The position numbers and the translations under genes are program-made. From Streptomonospora litoralis (GTDB lineage: Bacteria > Actinomycetota > Actinomycetes > Streptosporangiales > Streptosporangiaceae): 64,000 nucleotides of DNA. Each line of letters begins with the position of its first letter. Position 1 is the first letter of the stretch. Location: NCBI RefSeq assembly GCF_004323735.1, contig NZ_CP036455.1, forward strand, positions 4,707,101 to 4,771,100, in the 5' to 3' direction. Positions 43,282 through 52,044 of the stretch are shown here, one piece after another. The notes under the pieces are model-generated. The model made no database searches, was not told the DNA's origin, and saw only the letters and a list, made by a program, of their open reading frames with translations.

Positions 43282-45924
43282 TTGTCCACCCAACCGGGAG
43301 CCGGATCGCGCTGGCTGCGCGGCATCCTCTCCCTAGCCATCGTCATCGGCGCGTTCGGCGCCGCGTGGTTCATACCGCCGAAGCTGGGGCTCGACCTCAG
43401 CGGCGGAACCCAGATCGTCCTGGAGACCCAGGACGGCCGTGACGGCACCGAGGCCAACGCCGAGAACACCGACCAGGTGATCCAGGTGCTGCGCGAGCGC
43501 ATCGACAGCCTCGGCGTCAGCGAGGCCACCATGTCCCGGTCCGGGGAGAACCGGATCATCGTCGAGCTTCCCGGCGTGCAGGACCCCGCCGAGGCGGCCG
43601 ACATCCTCGGCCAGACCGCCCAGCTGACCTTCCACCCGGTGCTGGGCATCGCGCCCTCGCAGGGCAGCGGCGTGCAGGCGCCCTCCGGCGACTTCGCCAA
43701 CCCACCGGCCGACGAGGCCCGCGCCCCGGCCGACGGCCAGGGAGGCTCCGGCGGCGGAGGAGGCTCCGGCGGCGGCAGCGGCGGCTCCGGCGGCGCCGGC
43801 GGCATGAGCCAAGAGCAGCTCCAGCAGCTCATGCAGCAGCAGGGAGGCGCCGGTGCGGGCGGCGGCCAGCAGGCCGCCGACCCCAGCAAGGTCGCCCGCA
43901 CCCTGCCCGACGAGCAGGGCAACCGGCTCCAGCTGGGCGAGCCCAAGATCGAGGGCACCCAGGTCGCCAACGCCGAGGCGGTGCTGGACCCCACCACAAA
44001 CACCCAGTGGCAGGTCAACGTCGAGTTCCAGGGCGAGGGTGAGGAGGCCTGGGCCCAACTCACCGGCCAGGCCGCCTGCAACGACCCCGGCCAGCCCCAG
44101 CGGCGCGTCGCCATCGTGCTGGACGACCAGGTCATCTCCTCGCCCGAGGTCAACCAGGACACGGCCTGCGACGTGGGCCAGACCGGCGGTTCGACCACCA
44201 TCACCAGCTCCACCTTCGACCAGGAGAGCGCCAAGGACCTGGCCGTGCTGATCGAGGGCGGCTCGCTGCCGCTGCCGGTCACCGAGGTGCAGCGCCAGAC
44301 TGTGGGCCCCACGCTGGGCGCCGACGCCATCAAGGCCAGCTTCATCGCCGGCGCCGTCGGCCTGCTGCTGACGGCGGTCTACATCTGCGTCGCCTACCGC
44401 CTCGTCGGCTTGCTCGCGGCTGTGGCCCTCGCCTGCTACACGCTGATCGCCTACGCGGCGCTGGTGGCGCTGAGCGCGACGCTCACCCTGCCCGGCCTCG
44501 CCGGGTTCGTCCTCGCGATCGGCATGGCCATCGACGCCAACGTGCTGATCTTCGAGCGAGCGCGTGAGGAGTACCAGCAGCAGGAGAAGATCTACCAGGC
44601 CAACAAGTCGGCCGGGATGGTCGACGCCACCGACGCCGAGACCGAGCAGGCGGATTCCGGCGTGCTCTCGCGTCGGCGCCGCCGGGCGATCCCGCCGAAC
44701 CTGCAGAAGGCGTTCCTGTCCGGTACGCAGAGGGCGTGGAGCGCGGTGCTGGACACCAACATCACCACGCTCATCGCGGCGGCGCTGCTGTTCCTCTTCG
44801 CGTCGGGAACGGTGCGCGGGTTCGGTGTCACCCTGGGCCTGGGCACCATCGCCTCGATGGTCTCGGCCCTGGTCATCGCCCGCGTGCTGGTGGAGTGGGC
44901 GGTCCGCCGCAAGGTGGTCCGGCGCCACCCGGCCGTCACGGGCATCTCGAAGATCAGCGCGGTGCGCGACTGGCTGACCAAGCGCAACCCCGACCTGATG
45001 TCGCGGAGCAACCTGTGGCTGGGCATCGCGGCGCTGATCGTGGTCACCGCCGTGGCCGGCGTTCTCATCCGCACGCCCAACTTCGGCGTGGAGTTCACCG
45101 GCGGCCGCGTCATGGACTACACGACCCAGCAGGACGTCAGCGTCGGCGAGGCCCGCGACGCCGTCTCCGCCGCCGGGTTCCCCAACGCGGTCGTGCAGGA
45201 GTCGGGCGACGGTGACATCGCCGTGCGCACGGGTCCGCTCAGCGACGAGGAGGCCGCCGACATCCAGGAGGCGCTGGCCGCCGAGGCCGGCGGCGCGGAG
45301 CGGCTCTCCGACGAGAAGATCGGTCCCAGCATGGGCGACGAGCTGCGCAACCGCGCACTCATCGCGCTGGTGGCGGCCCTCGCCCTGCAAATGGTCTACC
45401 TGGCCTGGCGGTTCCGCTGGTCGTTCGGGTTGTCCACGATGCTGGCCCTGGCCTTCGACATCACCCTGGTCATCGGCCTGTTCTGCTGGCTGGGCCGACC
45501 CATCGACGGCGTGTTCCTCGCCGCCATCCTGAGCGTCATCGGCTTCTCGGTGAACGACTCGGTGGTGGTGTTCGACAGGGTTCGCGACGAATGGGCCAAC
45601 GACAGCAAGTCGGGCTTCGCCGCGATCACCAACCGGGCGATCCTGCACACGATCCCGCGGACGGTGAACACCACCATCGGCGGCGTGTTCATCCTCGCCA
45701 CACTGGCGGTCTTCGGCGGGTCGTCGCTACGCGACTTCTCGGTGGCGATGCTGATCGGCCTGATATCAGGGGTGTTCTCCACCGTCTTCGTGGCGGCGCC
45801 GCTCGCGGCGTGGCTGCAGCGGTGGGACAAGACCGCCCCGCCGCACGTCATCCGCGAGAAGCGCACCAAGCAGCGCAAGGAGCTGCGCACCGCCCGCGAG
45901 CAGAGTGACGGCGCGGTGGTGTAA
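43282..45924 (+). CDS. secDF: SecDF protein-export fusion protein
   Basis: SecD and SecF use the proton gradient to help the Sec translocon pull proteins across the membrane. Here they are one 880-residue chain: the SecD half (about 1-530) has a first helix, the LDLSGGTQIVLE start of the periplasmic domain, and the TVGPTLGADAIKAS and AIGMAIDANVLIFERAREE membrane motifs. The SecF half (about 545-880) has FGVEFTGGRVMDYT, KIGPSMGDELRNRAL and VIGFSVNDSVVVFDRVRDE. The periplasmic domain contains a Gly/Ser run and a Gln-rich stretch near residues 155-195. TTG 43282 follows GAGAGG. A T-rich terminator closes the gene. Confidence 0.92.
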   Translation: MSTQPGAGSRWLRGILSLAIVIGAFGAAWFIPPKLGLDLSGGTQIVLETQDGRDGTEANAENTDQVIQVLRERIDSLGVSEATMSRSGENRIIVELPGVQDPAEAADILGQTAQLTFHPVLGIAPSQGSGVQAPSGDFANPPADEARAPADGQGGSGGGGGSGGGSGGSGGAGGMSQEQLQQLMQQQGGAGAGGGQQAADPSKVARTLPDEQGNRLQLGEPKIEGTQVANAEAVLDPTTNTQWQVNVEFQGEGEEAWAQLTGQAACNDPGQPQRRVAIVLDDQVISSPEVNQDTACDVGQTGGSTTITSSTFDQESAKDLAVLIEGGSLPLPVTEVQRQTVGPTLGADAIKASFIAGAVGLLLTAVYICVAYRLVGLLAAVALACYTLIAYAALVALSATLTLPGLAGFVLAIGMAIDANVLIFERAREEYQQQEKIYQANKSAGMVDATDAETEQADSGVLSRRRRRAIPPNLQKAFLSGTQRAWSAVLDTNITTLIAAALLFLFASGTVRGFGVTLGLGTIASMVSALVIARVLVEWAVRRKVVRRHPAVTGISKISAVRDWLTKRNPDLMSRSNLWLGIAALIVVTAVAGVLIRTPNFGVEFTGGRVMDYTTQQDVSVGEARDAVSAAGFPNAVVQESGDGDIAVRTGPLSDEEAADIQEALAAEAGGAERLSDEKIGPSMGDELRNRALIALVAALALQMVYLAWRFRWSFGLSTMLALAFDITLVIGLFCWLGRPIDGVFLAAILSVIGFSVNDSVVVFDRVRDEWANDSKSGFAAITNRAILHTIPRTVNTTIGGVFILATLAVFGGSSLRDFSVAMLIGLISGVFSTVFVAAPLAAWLQRWDKTAPPHVIREKRTKQRKELRTAREQSDGAVV

Positions 45925-45952
45925 CTCCACCGCATCGTCCACGGCGGTCGAG

Positions 45953-45985
45953 GCGGGGCCGGGCCGACAGCCCGGCCCCGCTTTT
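45953..45985 (+). terminator. Rho-independent terminator after secDF
   Basis: GCGGGGCCGGGC (45953-45964), loop CGACA and GCCCGGCCCCGC (45970-45981) form a perfect 12-bp stem followed by TTTT. It starts 28 bases after the secDF stop. Confidence 0.88.
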
Positions 45986-46052
45986 CGTGTCGGTGGGGCC
46001 GCGCACCGCCGCGCGGGCGGAGGCGGCGGGCCGGGCGAGCGGCAGTCGCCCG

Positions 46053-46931
46053 TCACCGGTGCGCGGCGTCGTAGACCTCCCGCTTGGGCACGCCGAGCTC
46101 GCGCGCGACCTCGCGGACGGCGTCCTTGCGTGAGAGTCCCGCGGCCTCCCGCTCGTCCACGGCCGCCGCCAGATCCGCGGGCTCGCGGGAGGCCGCCGAC
46201 GCGGCGGCGCCGGCCACCACGACGGTGATCTCGCCGCGCACCTCACCGCGCGCCCACTGGGCCAGTTCGCCCAGCGGTGCCCGGCGCACCTCCTCGTAGG
46301 TCTTGGTCAACTCCCGGCACACCGCTGCGCGCCGGTCGGAGCCGAACGCGGCGGACATCGCCTCCAGGGTCGCGGCCAGGCGGTGCGGGCTCTCGAAGAA
46401 CACCATCGTGCGGCGCTCGGCGGCCATCTCCGCGTAGTAGCCGCTCTGCCCCTTGCGGGGGGCGAACCCCTCGAAGCAGAAGCGGTCGGTGGGCAGGCCC
46501 GAGAGGACCAGCGCGGTCGTCACGGCCGTGGGCCCGGGTACGGCGGTGACGGGCACCCCCGCTTCGACGCACGCGGTGACCAGCCGGTAACCCGGGTCCG
46601 AGACACCGGGCATGCCCGCGTCGGTCACCACCAGGACGTCGCGGCCCGCACGCAGGTCGCCGAGCAGCTCCTCGGCCCGGCGCGGTTCGTTGGCGTCGTA
46701 GTAGGAGACCACGCGCGCGCCGGGCTCGCCGCCGAGGCGCAGGCCCGACCGGGCGGCGAAGCGGCGCAGTCGGCGGGTATCCTCCGCGGCGATGATCCGG
46801 GCGTCCTCCAAGGCGCGCAGCAGCCGCGGCGGGGCGTCGTCTCGGTTGCCGATGGGCAGCCCCGCCAGCGTCAGCGTCCCCGGTCGGTCTGCGGCGCCCG
46901 GCTCCCCCGGCCCACTCGGCCCTGCGGTCAC
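46053..46931 (-). CDS. rsmI: 16S rRNA (cytidine-1402-2'-O)-methyltransferase RsmI
   Basis: RsmI methylates the ribose of C1402 in 16S rRNA. The 292-residue protein is a tetrapyrrole-methylase-fold enzyme with GTLTLAGLPIGNRDDA at the N-terminus, IIAAEDTRRLRRFAA, the SAM loop VVTDAGMPGVSDPGYRLV, the VPGPTAVTTALVLSGLP region and MVFFESPHRL. The C-terminal domain carries a helix-turn-helix-like LSRKDAVREVARELGVPKREVYD. It is divergent from pmt across a 240-bp gap, an arrangement common in actinobacteria. Confidence 0.94.
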   Translation of the reverse strand: MTAGPSGPGEPGAADRPGTLTLAGLPIGNRDDAPPRLLRALEDARIIAAEDTRRLRRFAARSGLRLGGEPGARVVSYYDANEPRRAEELLGDLRAGRDVLVVTDAGMPGVSDPGYRLVTACVEAGVPVTAVPGPTAVTTALVLSGLPTDRFCFEGFAPRKGQSGYYAEMAAERRTMVFFESPHRLAATLEAMSAAFGSDRRAAVCRELTKTYEEVRRAPLGELAQWARGEVRGEITVVVAGAAASAASREPADLAAAVDEREAAGLSRKDAVREVARELGVPKREVYDAAHR

Positions 46932-47171
46932 GTTCCACCCGTTCTCTAGACGCTACGGTAAGGAGTGTTCTGCGGATGCCCGGAACCGGCGAGCGGCCCC
47001 GCTGCGGCGGTCCGCGGCGCCCGTACGGGCCGGCCGCGCGAGCCGGACGGCGCGGCCCGAGTCGTCCGGGCCCGTGCTGCGCCGGCGCGTCCGCACGGCA
47101 CCACCCGGCACCACCCCGCCGCGCGGTATCCCCGAAGACCGTCCACCCGTGCCCCAACCTTAAGAGCCGCG

Positions 47172-48803
47172 ATGACCACCACCGCACCCGAAGCCACCGT
47201 CGACCCCGATCCGAGCTGGCGGGCCTCGGTACGCTCCCGCCTCGTACCGCCCATGCCGCAGCCGGCCTGGATCGGCTGGGTCGGCGCGGTGGCGCTGGCC
47301 CTGTTCGCCGGAGCGCTGCGCCTGATCGGACTGGGCCGACCGGGCGGGATCTACTTCGACGAGACCTACTACGCCAAGAACGCCCTGTCGATGTGGGTCT
47401 ACGGTTACGAGCACGAGACCCTGGAGAACGCCGACGCGATGCTCGCCCGGGGCAACGGCGACATCTGGAGCGGCGGCGCCGACTTCGTGGTCCACCCGCC
47501 GCTGGCCAAGTGGCTCATCGCGGCGGGCGACCAGCTGTGGCGGCTGCTTCCGGGCACCACGGGGGTGGACCCCGAGGGCTGGCGGCTGGCCTCGGCGCTC
47601 TTCGGCGCGCTCTCGGTGCTGCTGCTGGTGCGCATCGCCCAGCGGATGACGCGCTCGTGGCTGCTGGGCTGCGCGGCGGGGCTGCTCCTGGCCCTGGACG
47701 GCCTGCACTTCACGCTGAGCCGCATCGCCATGGTGGACATCTTCCTGACCACCTTCATCCTGGCGGGGTTCGGCTGCCTGGTGGTCGACCGGGACCGCAC
47801 GCGGGAGCGGCTGGCCAGAGGCGCCGAGCGGGGCGGCGCGGCGGCCAACTGGCTGGGTATGCGCTGGTGGCGGATCGGTGCGGGGGTGTGCCTGGGCCTG
47901 GCGGTGGGCTGTAAATGGTCGGCGCTGTTCTATCTGGCCGCGTTCGGGCTGCTGACGGTGGCCTGGGACTACGGCGCCCGGCGCAGCACGGCACACGACC
48001 GCACGGCGCTGCGCTGGTTCGGGTTCGACGCCGTCCCGGCGTTCTTCCAGATGGTGGGGGTCGCCGCCGTTACCTACGTGGCCACGTGGAGCGGCTGGTT
48101 CGCCACCTCCGGCGGCTACGCGCGCGACTGGGGCGCCGCCAACATGCCCGGCTGGCTGCAGGGCGTCCCCGGATTCGTCCAGGCCCCCGTGAACGCGGTC
48201 CGCAGCCTGTTCCACTACCACCAGCAGATGTACTCCTTCCACAGCGGGCTGTCCAAGCCGCACGACTACGCGTCGCAGCCCTGGGAGTGGCCCATCATGC
48301 GCACCCCGGTTGCGTTCTACTACGACGACCAGCCCTCGACCTGCGGCGCCTCCGACTGCTCCACCACGATCCTGAGCATCGGCACCCCCGCCGTGTGGTG
48401 GCTGGGTATCGCGGCCGTGCTGGTGATGCTGGGCTGGTGGCTGACCTACCGCGACTGGCGCGCGGGCGCGGTGCTGCTGGGCGTGGCCGCTGGGTGGCTG
48501 CCGTGGTTCGCCTACCCCGACCGCACGATGTTCGTCTTCTACGCGCTGCCGATGCTGCCGTTCGTCGTACTGGCGATCGTGCTGGCGCTGGGCCTGGCCA
48601 TGGGCGCCGGCGAGACGCGGCCCGAGTACTCACCGTGGGCGCGAGTTGCGGGAGGCGTGGCCTTCGGCGTCGTCCTACTGCTGGTGATAGCCAATTTCGC
48701 CTACCTCTACCCGGTTCTCAGCGCCGAAACGATCACTTACCAGTCCTGGTCGGAGCGGATGTGGTTCCAAACCTGGATCTACGGCAACGGCGACGCGAGC
48801 TGA
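47172..48803 (+). CDS. Polyprenol-phosphate-mannose protein mannosyltransferase (Pmt)
   Basis: Pmt transfers mannose from polyprenyl-phosphomannose to Ser/Thr of exported proteins. The 543-residue protein is a GT39 membrane enzyme with about ten helices. The first extracytoplasmic loop has the catalytic DE pair in GGIYFDETYYAKNAL (about residue 65), followed by VHPPLAKWLIAAGD. The C-terminal part includes WEWPIMRTPVAFYY. ATG 47172 is chosen because the upstream extension is basic and low-complexity. It is divergent from rsmI. Confidence 0.92.
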   Translation: MTTTAPEATVDPDPSWRASVRSRLVPPMPQPAWIGWVGAVALALFAGALRLIGLGRPGGIYFDETYYAKNALSMWVYGYEHETLENADAMLARGNGDIWSGGADFVVHPPLAKWLIAAGDQLWRLLPGTTGVDPEGWRLASALFGALSVLLLVRIAQRMTRSWLLGCAAGLLLALDGLHFTLSRIAMVDIFLTTFILAGFGCLVVDRDRTRERLARGAERGGAAANWLGMRWWRIGAGVCLGLAVGCKWSALFYLAAFGLLTVAWDYGARRSTAHDRTALRWFGFDAVPAFFQMVGVAAVTYVATWSGWFATSGGYARDWGAANMPGWLQGVPGFVQAPVNAVRSLFHYHQQMYSFHSGLSKPHDYASQPWEWPIMRTPVAFYYDDQPSTCGASDCSTTILSIGTPAVWWLGIAAVLVMLGWWLTYRDWRAGAVLLGVAAGWLPWFAYPDRTMFVFYALPMLPFVVLAIVLALGLAMGAGETRPEYSPWARVAGGVAFGVVLLLVIANFAYLYPVLSAETITYQSWSERMWFQTWIYGNGDAS

Positions 48804-48850
48804 CCCGTCGGCTCGGCCGAGACATCCGGGAGAACGGAATCCCGGCGTTT

Positions 48851-48882
48851 CGGCGCGTGCCCGCCGCGGCGGGCACGCGCCG
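48851..48882 (+). terminator. Perfect hairpin after pmt
   Basis: CGGCGCGTGCCCGCC (48851-48865) is mirrored exactly at 48868-48882. The inner pairs form the loop. It lies 48 bases after the pmt stop and has no T run. Confidence 0.7.
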
Positions 48883-49174
48883 ATTCCCCGGCCAACCCGC
48901 TCCGCACCGGCACGGGTGGGAATCGACAGGAACGACACCGCCGAATGACGGGATTCCGAACACTGATTTCGACAACCGGCGAGTCTCCTCAAGGCATCTG
49001 CGGGGCTGGTAGTCTCATGAACCGGTTGCGGTTGTAGTTTCCATGGACGGCTTAGGCGCCTCACGGAACTTCACGTGGGCGCTGGTCGTTTGGGCGGAAC
49101 TCCCGGGGGACGAGCGCTCAGCAGCCCGGGGCCAGCAGGGTGCGGCCCCGATGTAGTCCCCAAAGGGAGAGCAG
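48883..49174 (+). promoter_or_regulatory. Promoter and probable long leader of the cold-shock gene
   Basis: No ORF lies here. A TAGTCT -10-like box occurs near 49010, leaving a leader of about 160 bases before the csp ATG, as expected for cold-shock mRNAs. GGGAGAGC just before the ATG is the ribosome binding site. Transcription start is inferred. Confidence 0.4.
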
Positions 49175-49378
49175 ATGGCTCAGGGCACCGTGAAGTGGTT
49201 CAACTCTGAGAAGGGTTTCGGATTCATCGCCGTTGAGGGCGGTGGACCGGACGTGTTCGTGCACTACTCGGCGATCGCGGGTACCGGCTTCCGGAACCTG
49301 GAAGAGGACCAGTCGGTCGAGTTCGACATCACCCAGGGCCCGAAGGGCCCGCAGGCGTCTGACGTGCGCGCGCTCTGA
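49175..49378 (+). CDS. Cold-shock protein, CspA family
   Basis: This 67-residue protein is a single cold-shock domain that binds single-stranded RNA and DNA. It has RNP1 KGFGFI (residues 15-20) and RNP2 VFVHY (28-32), with the [16 protein letters not shown] start typical of actinobacterial CspA proteins. The ribosome binding site AAAGGGAGA lies directly upstream, and a strong hairpin follows. The length matches the family. Confidence 0.96.
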   Translation: MAQGTVKWFNSEKGFGFIAVEGGGPDVFVHYSAIAGTGFRNLEEDQSVEFDITQGPKGPQASDVRAL

Positions 49379-49400
49379 CGTCGCCTGAATTCGTTTCTCG

Positions 49401-49437
49401 GCCCTTCGCCCGATCTCGGGCGGAGGGCTGCCGCTTT
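49401..49437 (+). terminator. Terminator after the cold-shock gene
   Basis: GCCCTTCGCCCGA (49401-49413) pairs with TCGGGCGGAGGGC (49416-49428), with one U-G pair. TTTT follows at 49434. It starts 22 bases after the stop. Confidence 0.8.
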
Positions 49438-49470
49438 TCCGCACCGGGACGGACGGTTTCTCCGGGCCGG

Positions 49471-50418
49471 CTACTGAACTGCGCCCGATTCGGCACCACG
49501 TACGGTAGCCGCCGCTTCCGGATCTTCGGCCTGCGCGGCCGCCGCCGACTTTCCGCCTGGGGATTGCCCGCCGGGAGCCTGCCCGCCGACCTCGCGGCCT
49601 CCCCCGCCCAGCTCACGCACCTGCTCACTGAGCCGACTCACCTGCTCGGTGAGCTCCTCCAGCCGCCGCATCACCGACCGGTGCTGTTCGAGTTCGAGTT
49701 CCTGGTCCTCCTGCCAGCGCTCGGCGTTGACCTCCTGCTCCAGCGCAGTCACGATCACACCGATGACCAGATTCAGCATGATGAAGGCGGTCAGCACGAT
49801 GTAGCCGACGAAGAACACCCACGCCATCGGCTGCCGCTCCATCACGGGCTGGGCCACCTCGGGCCAGTCCTCGGTCGTCAGCAGCACGAACATGGTGTAG
49901 AGCGTGGTGCCCAAATCGCCGAAGTGCTCGGGGTCGACGTCGTGGAAGAGCCGCTCGCCCAGCACCGCGGCGGTGTAGACGATGATGAGCAGCAGGCCGA
50001 TGACCGTCCCCATGCCGGGGACCGACCGGAACAGCGCGGTGACGATCGTGCGCATCTGCGGCAGGACGCTGATCAGGCGCAGGATGCGCAGGATACGCAG
50101 CATCCGCAGCACCGAGAACGCCGAGGACGCCGGCACCAGCGCGATGCCGACCACCAGCATGTCGAACCAGTTCCACGGGTCGCGGAAGAACGCACGGCCG
50201 TAGGCGAACACCTTGAGCAGCAACTCGGCGGCGAAGACGGTGACGAAGACGACCTCGGCGGCGTAGAGGAGGTGGACCGCGCCCGCGAGCGTGTCGTCGA
50301 CGTAGGTCTCCATTCCCAGAGCGACCGCGTTGCAGAGGATCAGCCCGATGATCACCGCCTGGAACCAGCGGCTGCCGACGATCCTCCGCGCCCGGTCGCG
50401 CAGCGCGTTCGCCCCCAC
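49471..50418 (-). CDS. One-domain voltage-gated cation channel (NaChBac-like)
   Basis: This 315-residue protein is a six-helix ion channel subunit of the bacterial NaV family that works as a tetramer. The voltage sensor S4 has arginines every third residue (VLRMLRILRILRLI, about 108-121). The pore region between S5 and S6 reads FVLLTTEDWPEV, giving a TEDW filter in place of the usual LESW. A C-terminal helix with heptad leucines (MRRLEELTEQVSRLSEQV) should form the tetramer coiled coil, and a Gly/Ala-rich tail follows. It is divergent from tatB. Confidence 0.88.
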   Translation of the reverse strand: MGANALRDRARRIVGSRWFQAVIIGLILCNAVALGMETYVDDTLAGAVHLLYAAEVVFVTVFAAELLLKVFAYGRAFFRDPWNWFDMLVVGIALVPASSAFSVLRMLRILRILRLISVLPQMRTIVTALFRSVPGMGTVIGLLLIIVYTAAVLGERLFHDVDPEHFGDLGTTLYTMFVLLTTEDWPEVAQPVMERQPMAWVFFVGYIVLTAFIMLNLVIGVIVTALEQEVNAERWQEDQELELEQHRSVMRRLEELTEQVSRLSEQVRELGGGGREVGGQAPGGQSPGGKSAAAAQAEDPEAAATVRGAESGAVQ

Positions 50419-50734
50419 GCACCTGCCCTTTCCCCCTCGGTCGCCCGCCGCCTCCGGCGAGGCGCAACGCGCCGCAGCCCGCGCCCCGCACGGGTTCGGC
50501 GACTGCGAACCGCACCAACCCTAGCGCCCGGCGGCGCGCGCTCGGCAGGCACAGCCGGGCCCGAGCCGGCGGGCCACCGCGGCGGTGCGGCGCCCCGGCC
50601 GAGCCGCGGGCGGGCGCGACGAGACAGCGGGGTGGTCATCCGCAGGTCGCACTCTGTTGTCTACAAGCGGCACAACACCGGCTAATCTGCTAGGAGGCCG
50701 GAGCACAGACCACGGGCCATCGGAGGAGCCGGCA
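50419..50734. promoter_or_regulatory. Divergent promoter region between channel gene and tatB
   Basis: No ORF is supported in these 316 bases. A TAATCT -10-like box at 50683-50688, in an AT-richer patch with TTGTCTACAA just upstream, probably drives tatB. The channel promoter is not recognisable. Confidence 0.4.
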
Positions 50735-51055
50735 TTGTTCAACATCGGGTGGGGCGAGTTCGTCGCCCTTGCTCTGCTCGCACTGCTGATCTTCGGTCCC
50801 GACCAGCTGCCCAAGGCGGCGGCCCAGGTCGGCCGGGTACTGCGGCAGCTGCGGAACATGGCCGACAGCGCGAAGACCGACATCCAGCAGGGCTTGGGAC
50901 CGGAGTTCAAGGACTTCGACGTGCAGGATCTCAACCCGCGGCGGTTCGTGCAGAAGCACTTCTGGGATGACGAGGACGAGGCCGACTCCGACAGCCGCCG
51001 GCCGGCGGCCCAGTTGAACGGCAAGCGCCCGCCCTTCGACAGCGAGGCCACCTGA
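50735..51055 (+). CDS. tatB: Sec-independent protein translocase subunit TatB
   Basis: TatB forms the twin-arginine signal receptor with TatC. The 106-residue protein has the N-terminal FNIGWGEFVALALLALLIFG helix, the FGPDQLPKAA hinge with the conserved proline, an amphipathic helix (VGRVLRQLRNMAD) and a charged tail. The TTG start at 50735 is fixed by GGAGGA seven bases upstream and by the family's N-terminal sequence. The upstream frame is open but lacks a start with a binding site. Confidence 0.93.
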   Translation: MFNIGWGEFVALALLALLIFGPDQLPKAAAQVGRVLRQLRNMADSAKTDIQQGLGPEFKDFDVQDLNPRRFVQKHFWDDEDEADSDSRRPAAQLNGKRPPFDSEAT

Positions 51056-51102
51056 GGCTCGCCGCCCACGGCCCCCGCGTGCAGTAGTGCGCGCCCGGAT
51101 AC

Positions 51103-51717
51103 TCAGCCGAAAAGCAGTGCCAGGAACAGACCGATCCCCAGCACCACCACGGAACCGATCATCACGGCGGGTGACCCCACTGTGGCGACCAGGATCTCGG
51201 CGGCTACCGTGCCCGCCACGGCGGCGGCGGGCCACGGCCAGCGCGGCGAGGGCGGCCAACCGTTGCGGCGTTCGCGGTAGAGGGCGACGAGCGCCGCGGT
51301 ACCCAGCAGCGCCCAGAACACGAGGTGCCACCCGGCGCGGGTGAGAGGTGCGATGGAGTCGGCCCAGCTACCCGTGAACATGACGAACAGCGCGGTGGAG
51401 ATGCCCAGCCGCCAGTAGCCCTTGCCGCGGGCGTCCGGTATCGCCTTGCGGCGGGCCGGAGTGACCCGGCGGAACCGTTCGGCCGCCACCGGCACGGAAT
51501 CGTCCTGCGGCTCGGCGGCGGGCCGGTCCGCGTCCGGTATCGGGGGGTCGAGCGGAAGTGTGGGCTCGGGGGTCTCGGCGGGCTCGGGAAAGTGGTAGCC
51601 GCCGGGGGCGTGGTGGCCGCGCGGGTATTCGCTGCCGCCGGAATGGCGGCCGGGCTCGGGCGGCGGATCATCCGGCGCGGGCTGCTCTGGCGTGGGATTC
51701 TCCGGATGGTCGGGCAC
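51103..51717 (-). CDS. Hypothetical membrane protein
   Basis: I do not recognise this 204-residue protein. The first 85 residues are Pro/Glu/His-rich and disordered in appearance. The remainder has four hydrophobic segments (about 105-125, 128-145, 160-175, 180-203), with an RKAIPDARGKGYWRLG stretch before the first. GTG 51717 is the likely start, with AGGAGG twelve bases upstream. It is convergent with tatB. It could be a small integral membrane partner of unknown process. Confidence 0.65.
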   Translation of the reverse strand: MPDHPENPTPEQPAPDDPPPEPGRHSGGSEYPRGHHAPGGYHFPEPAETPEPTLPLDPPIPDADRPAAEPQDDSVPVAAERFRRVTPARRKAIPDARGKGYWRLGISTALFVMFTGSWADSIAPLTRAGWHLVFWALLGTAALVALYRERRNGWPPSPRWPWPAAAVAGTVAAEILVATVGSPAVMIGSVVVLGIGLFLALLFG

Positions 51718-51848
51718 GGGTCTCGCCGTCCTCCTGCCGCTTGTCCGGGGGTCACGCTCGGTTGCGTACCCGCTCGCCGGCGTTCGGGAACTCCCGGCGG
51801 TGCGCCACCCTCAAGGCGGGACGGCGTCGGCACGGAGTCCCGGAAGCG

Positions 51849-51884
51849 CCGTTACCCGGCCCGGGGGCACGGGCCGGGTAACGG
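51849..51884 (-). terminator. Perfect 15-bp hairpin downstream of the secreted-peptide gene
   Basis: CCGTTACCCGGCCCG (51849-51863) is mirrored at 51870-51884 around GGGGCA. On the minus strand it starts 40 bases after the stop of the 39-codon peptide gene and supports its being a separate transcript. Confidence 0.7.
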
Positions 51885-51924
51885 CGTCTTCGAATACGAC
51901 GGCCTTCAGCGGAAGGGTCGGCCC

Positions 51925-52044
51925 TTACGCCCAGTTGAAGCCGGCGGTCGCGGCCTCGGCCGTGTCGGCGGAGGCAGCGGGAACCGCAGGCGCGAGAACC
52001 GCGGTGACGGCGAGCGCGATGACCGCAAAGGACTTCTTAATCAC
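51925..52044 (-). CDS. Small secreted peptide precursor (39 residues)
   Basis: This 39-codon gene encodes a basic start (VIKKSF), a hydrophobic core (VIALAVTAVLAP) and an AxA-type cleavage motif (PAASA), leaving a mature peptide of about 13 residues, DTAEAATAGFNWA. The GTG start is fixed by GGAAAGG six bases upstream, and the gene is followed by a perfect hairpin. The upstream 100 bases are AT-rich. The size and form fit a secreted signalling or surface-active peptide, but I know no named homologue. A longer frame to 52248 without a binding site was rejected. Confidence 0.6.
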   Translation of the reverse strand: MIKKSFAVIALAVTAVLAPAVPAASADTAEAATAGFNWA

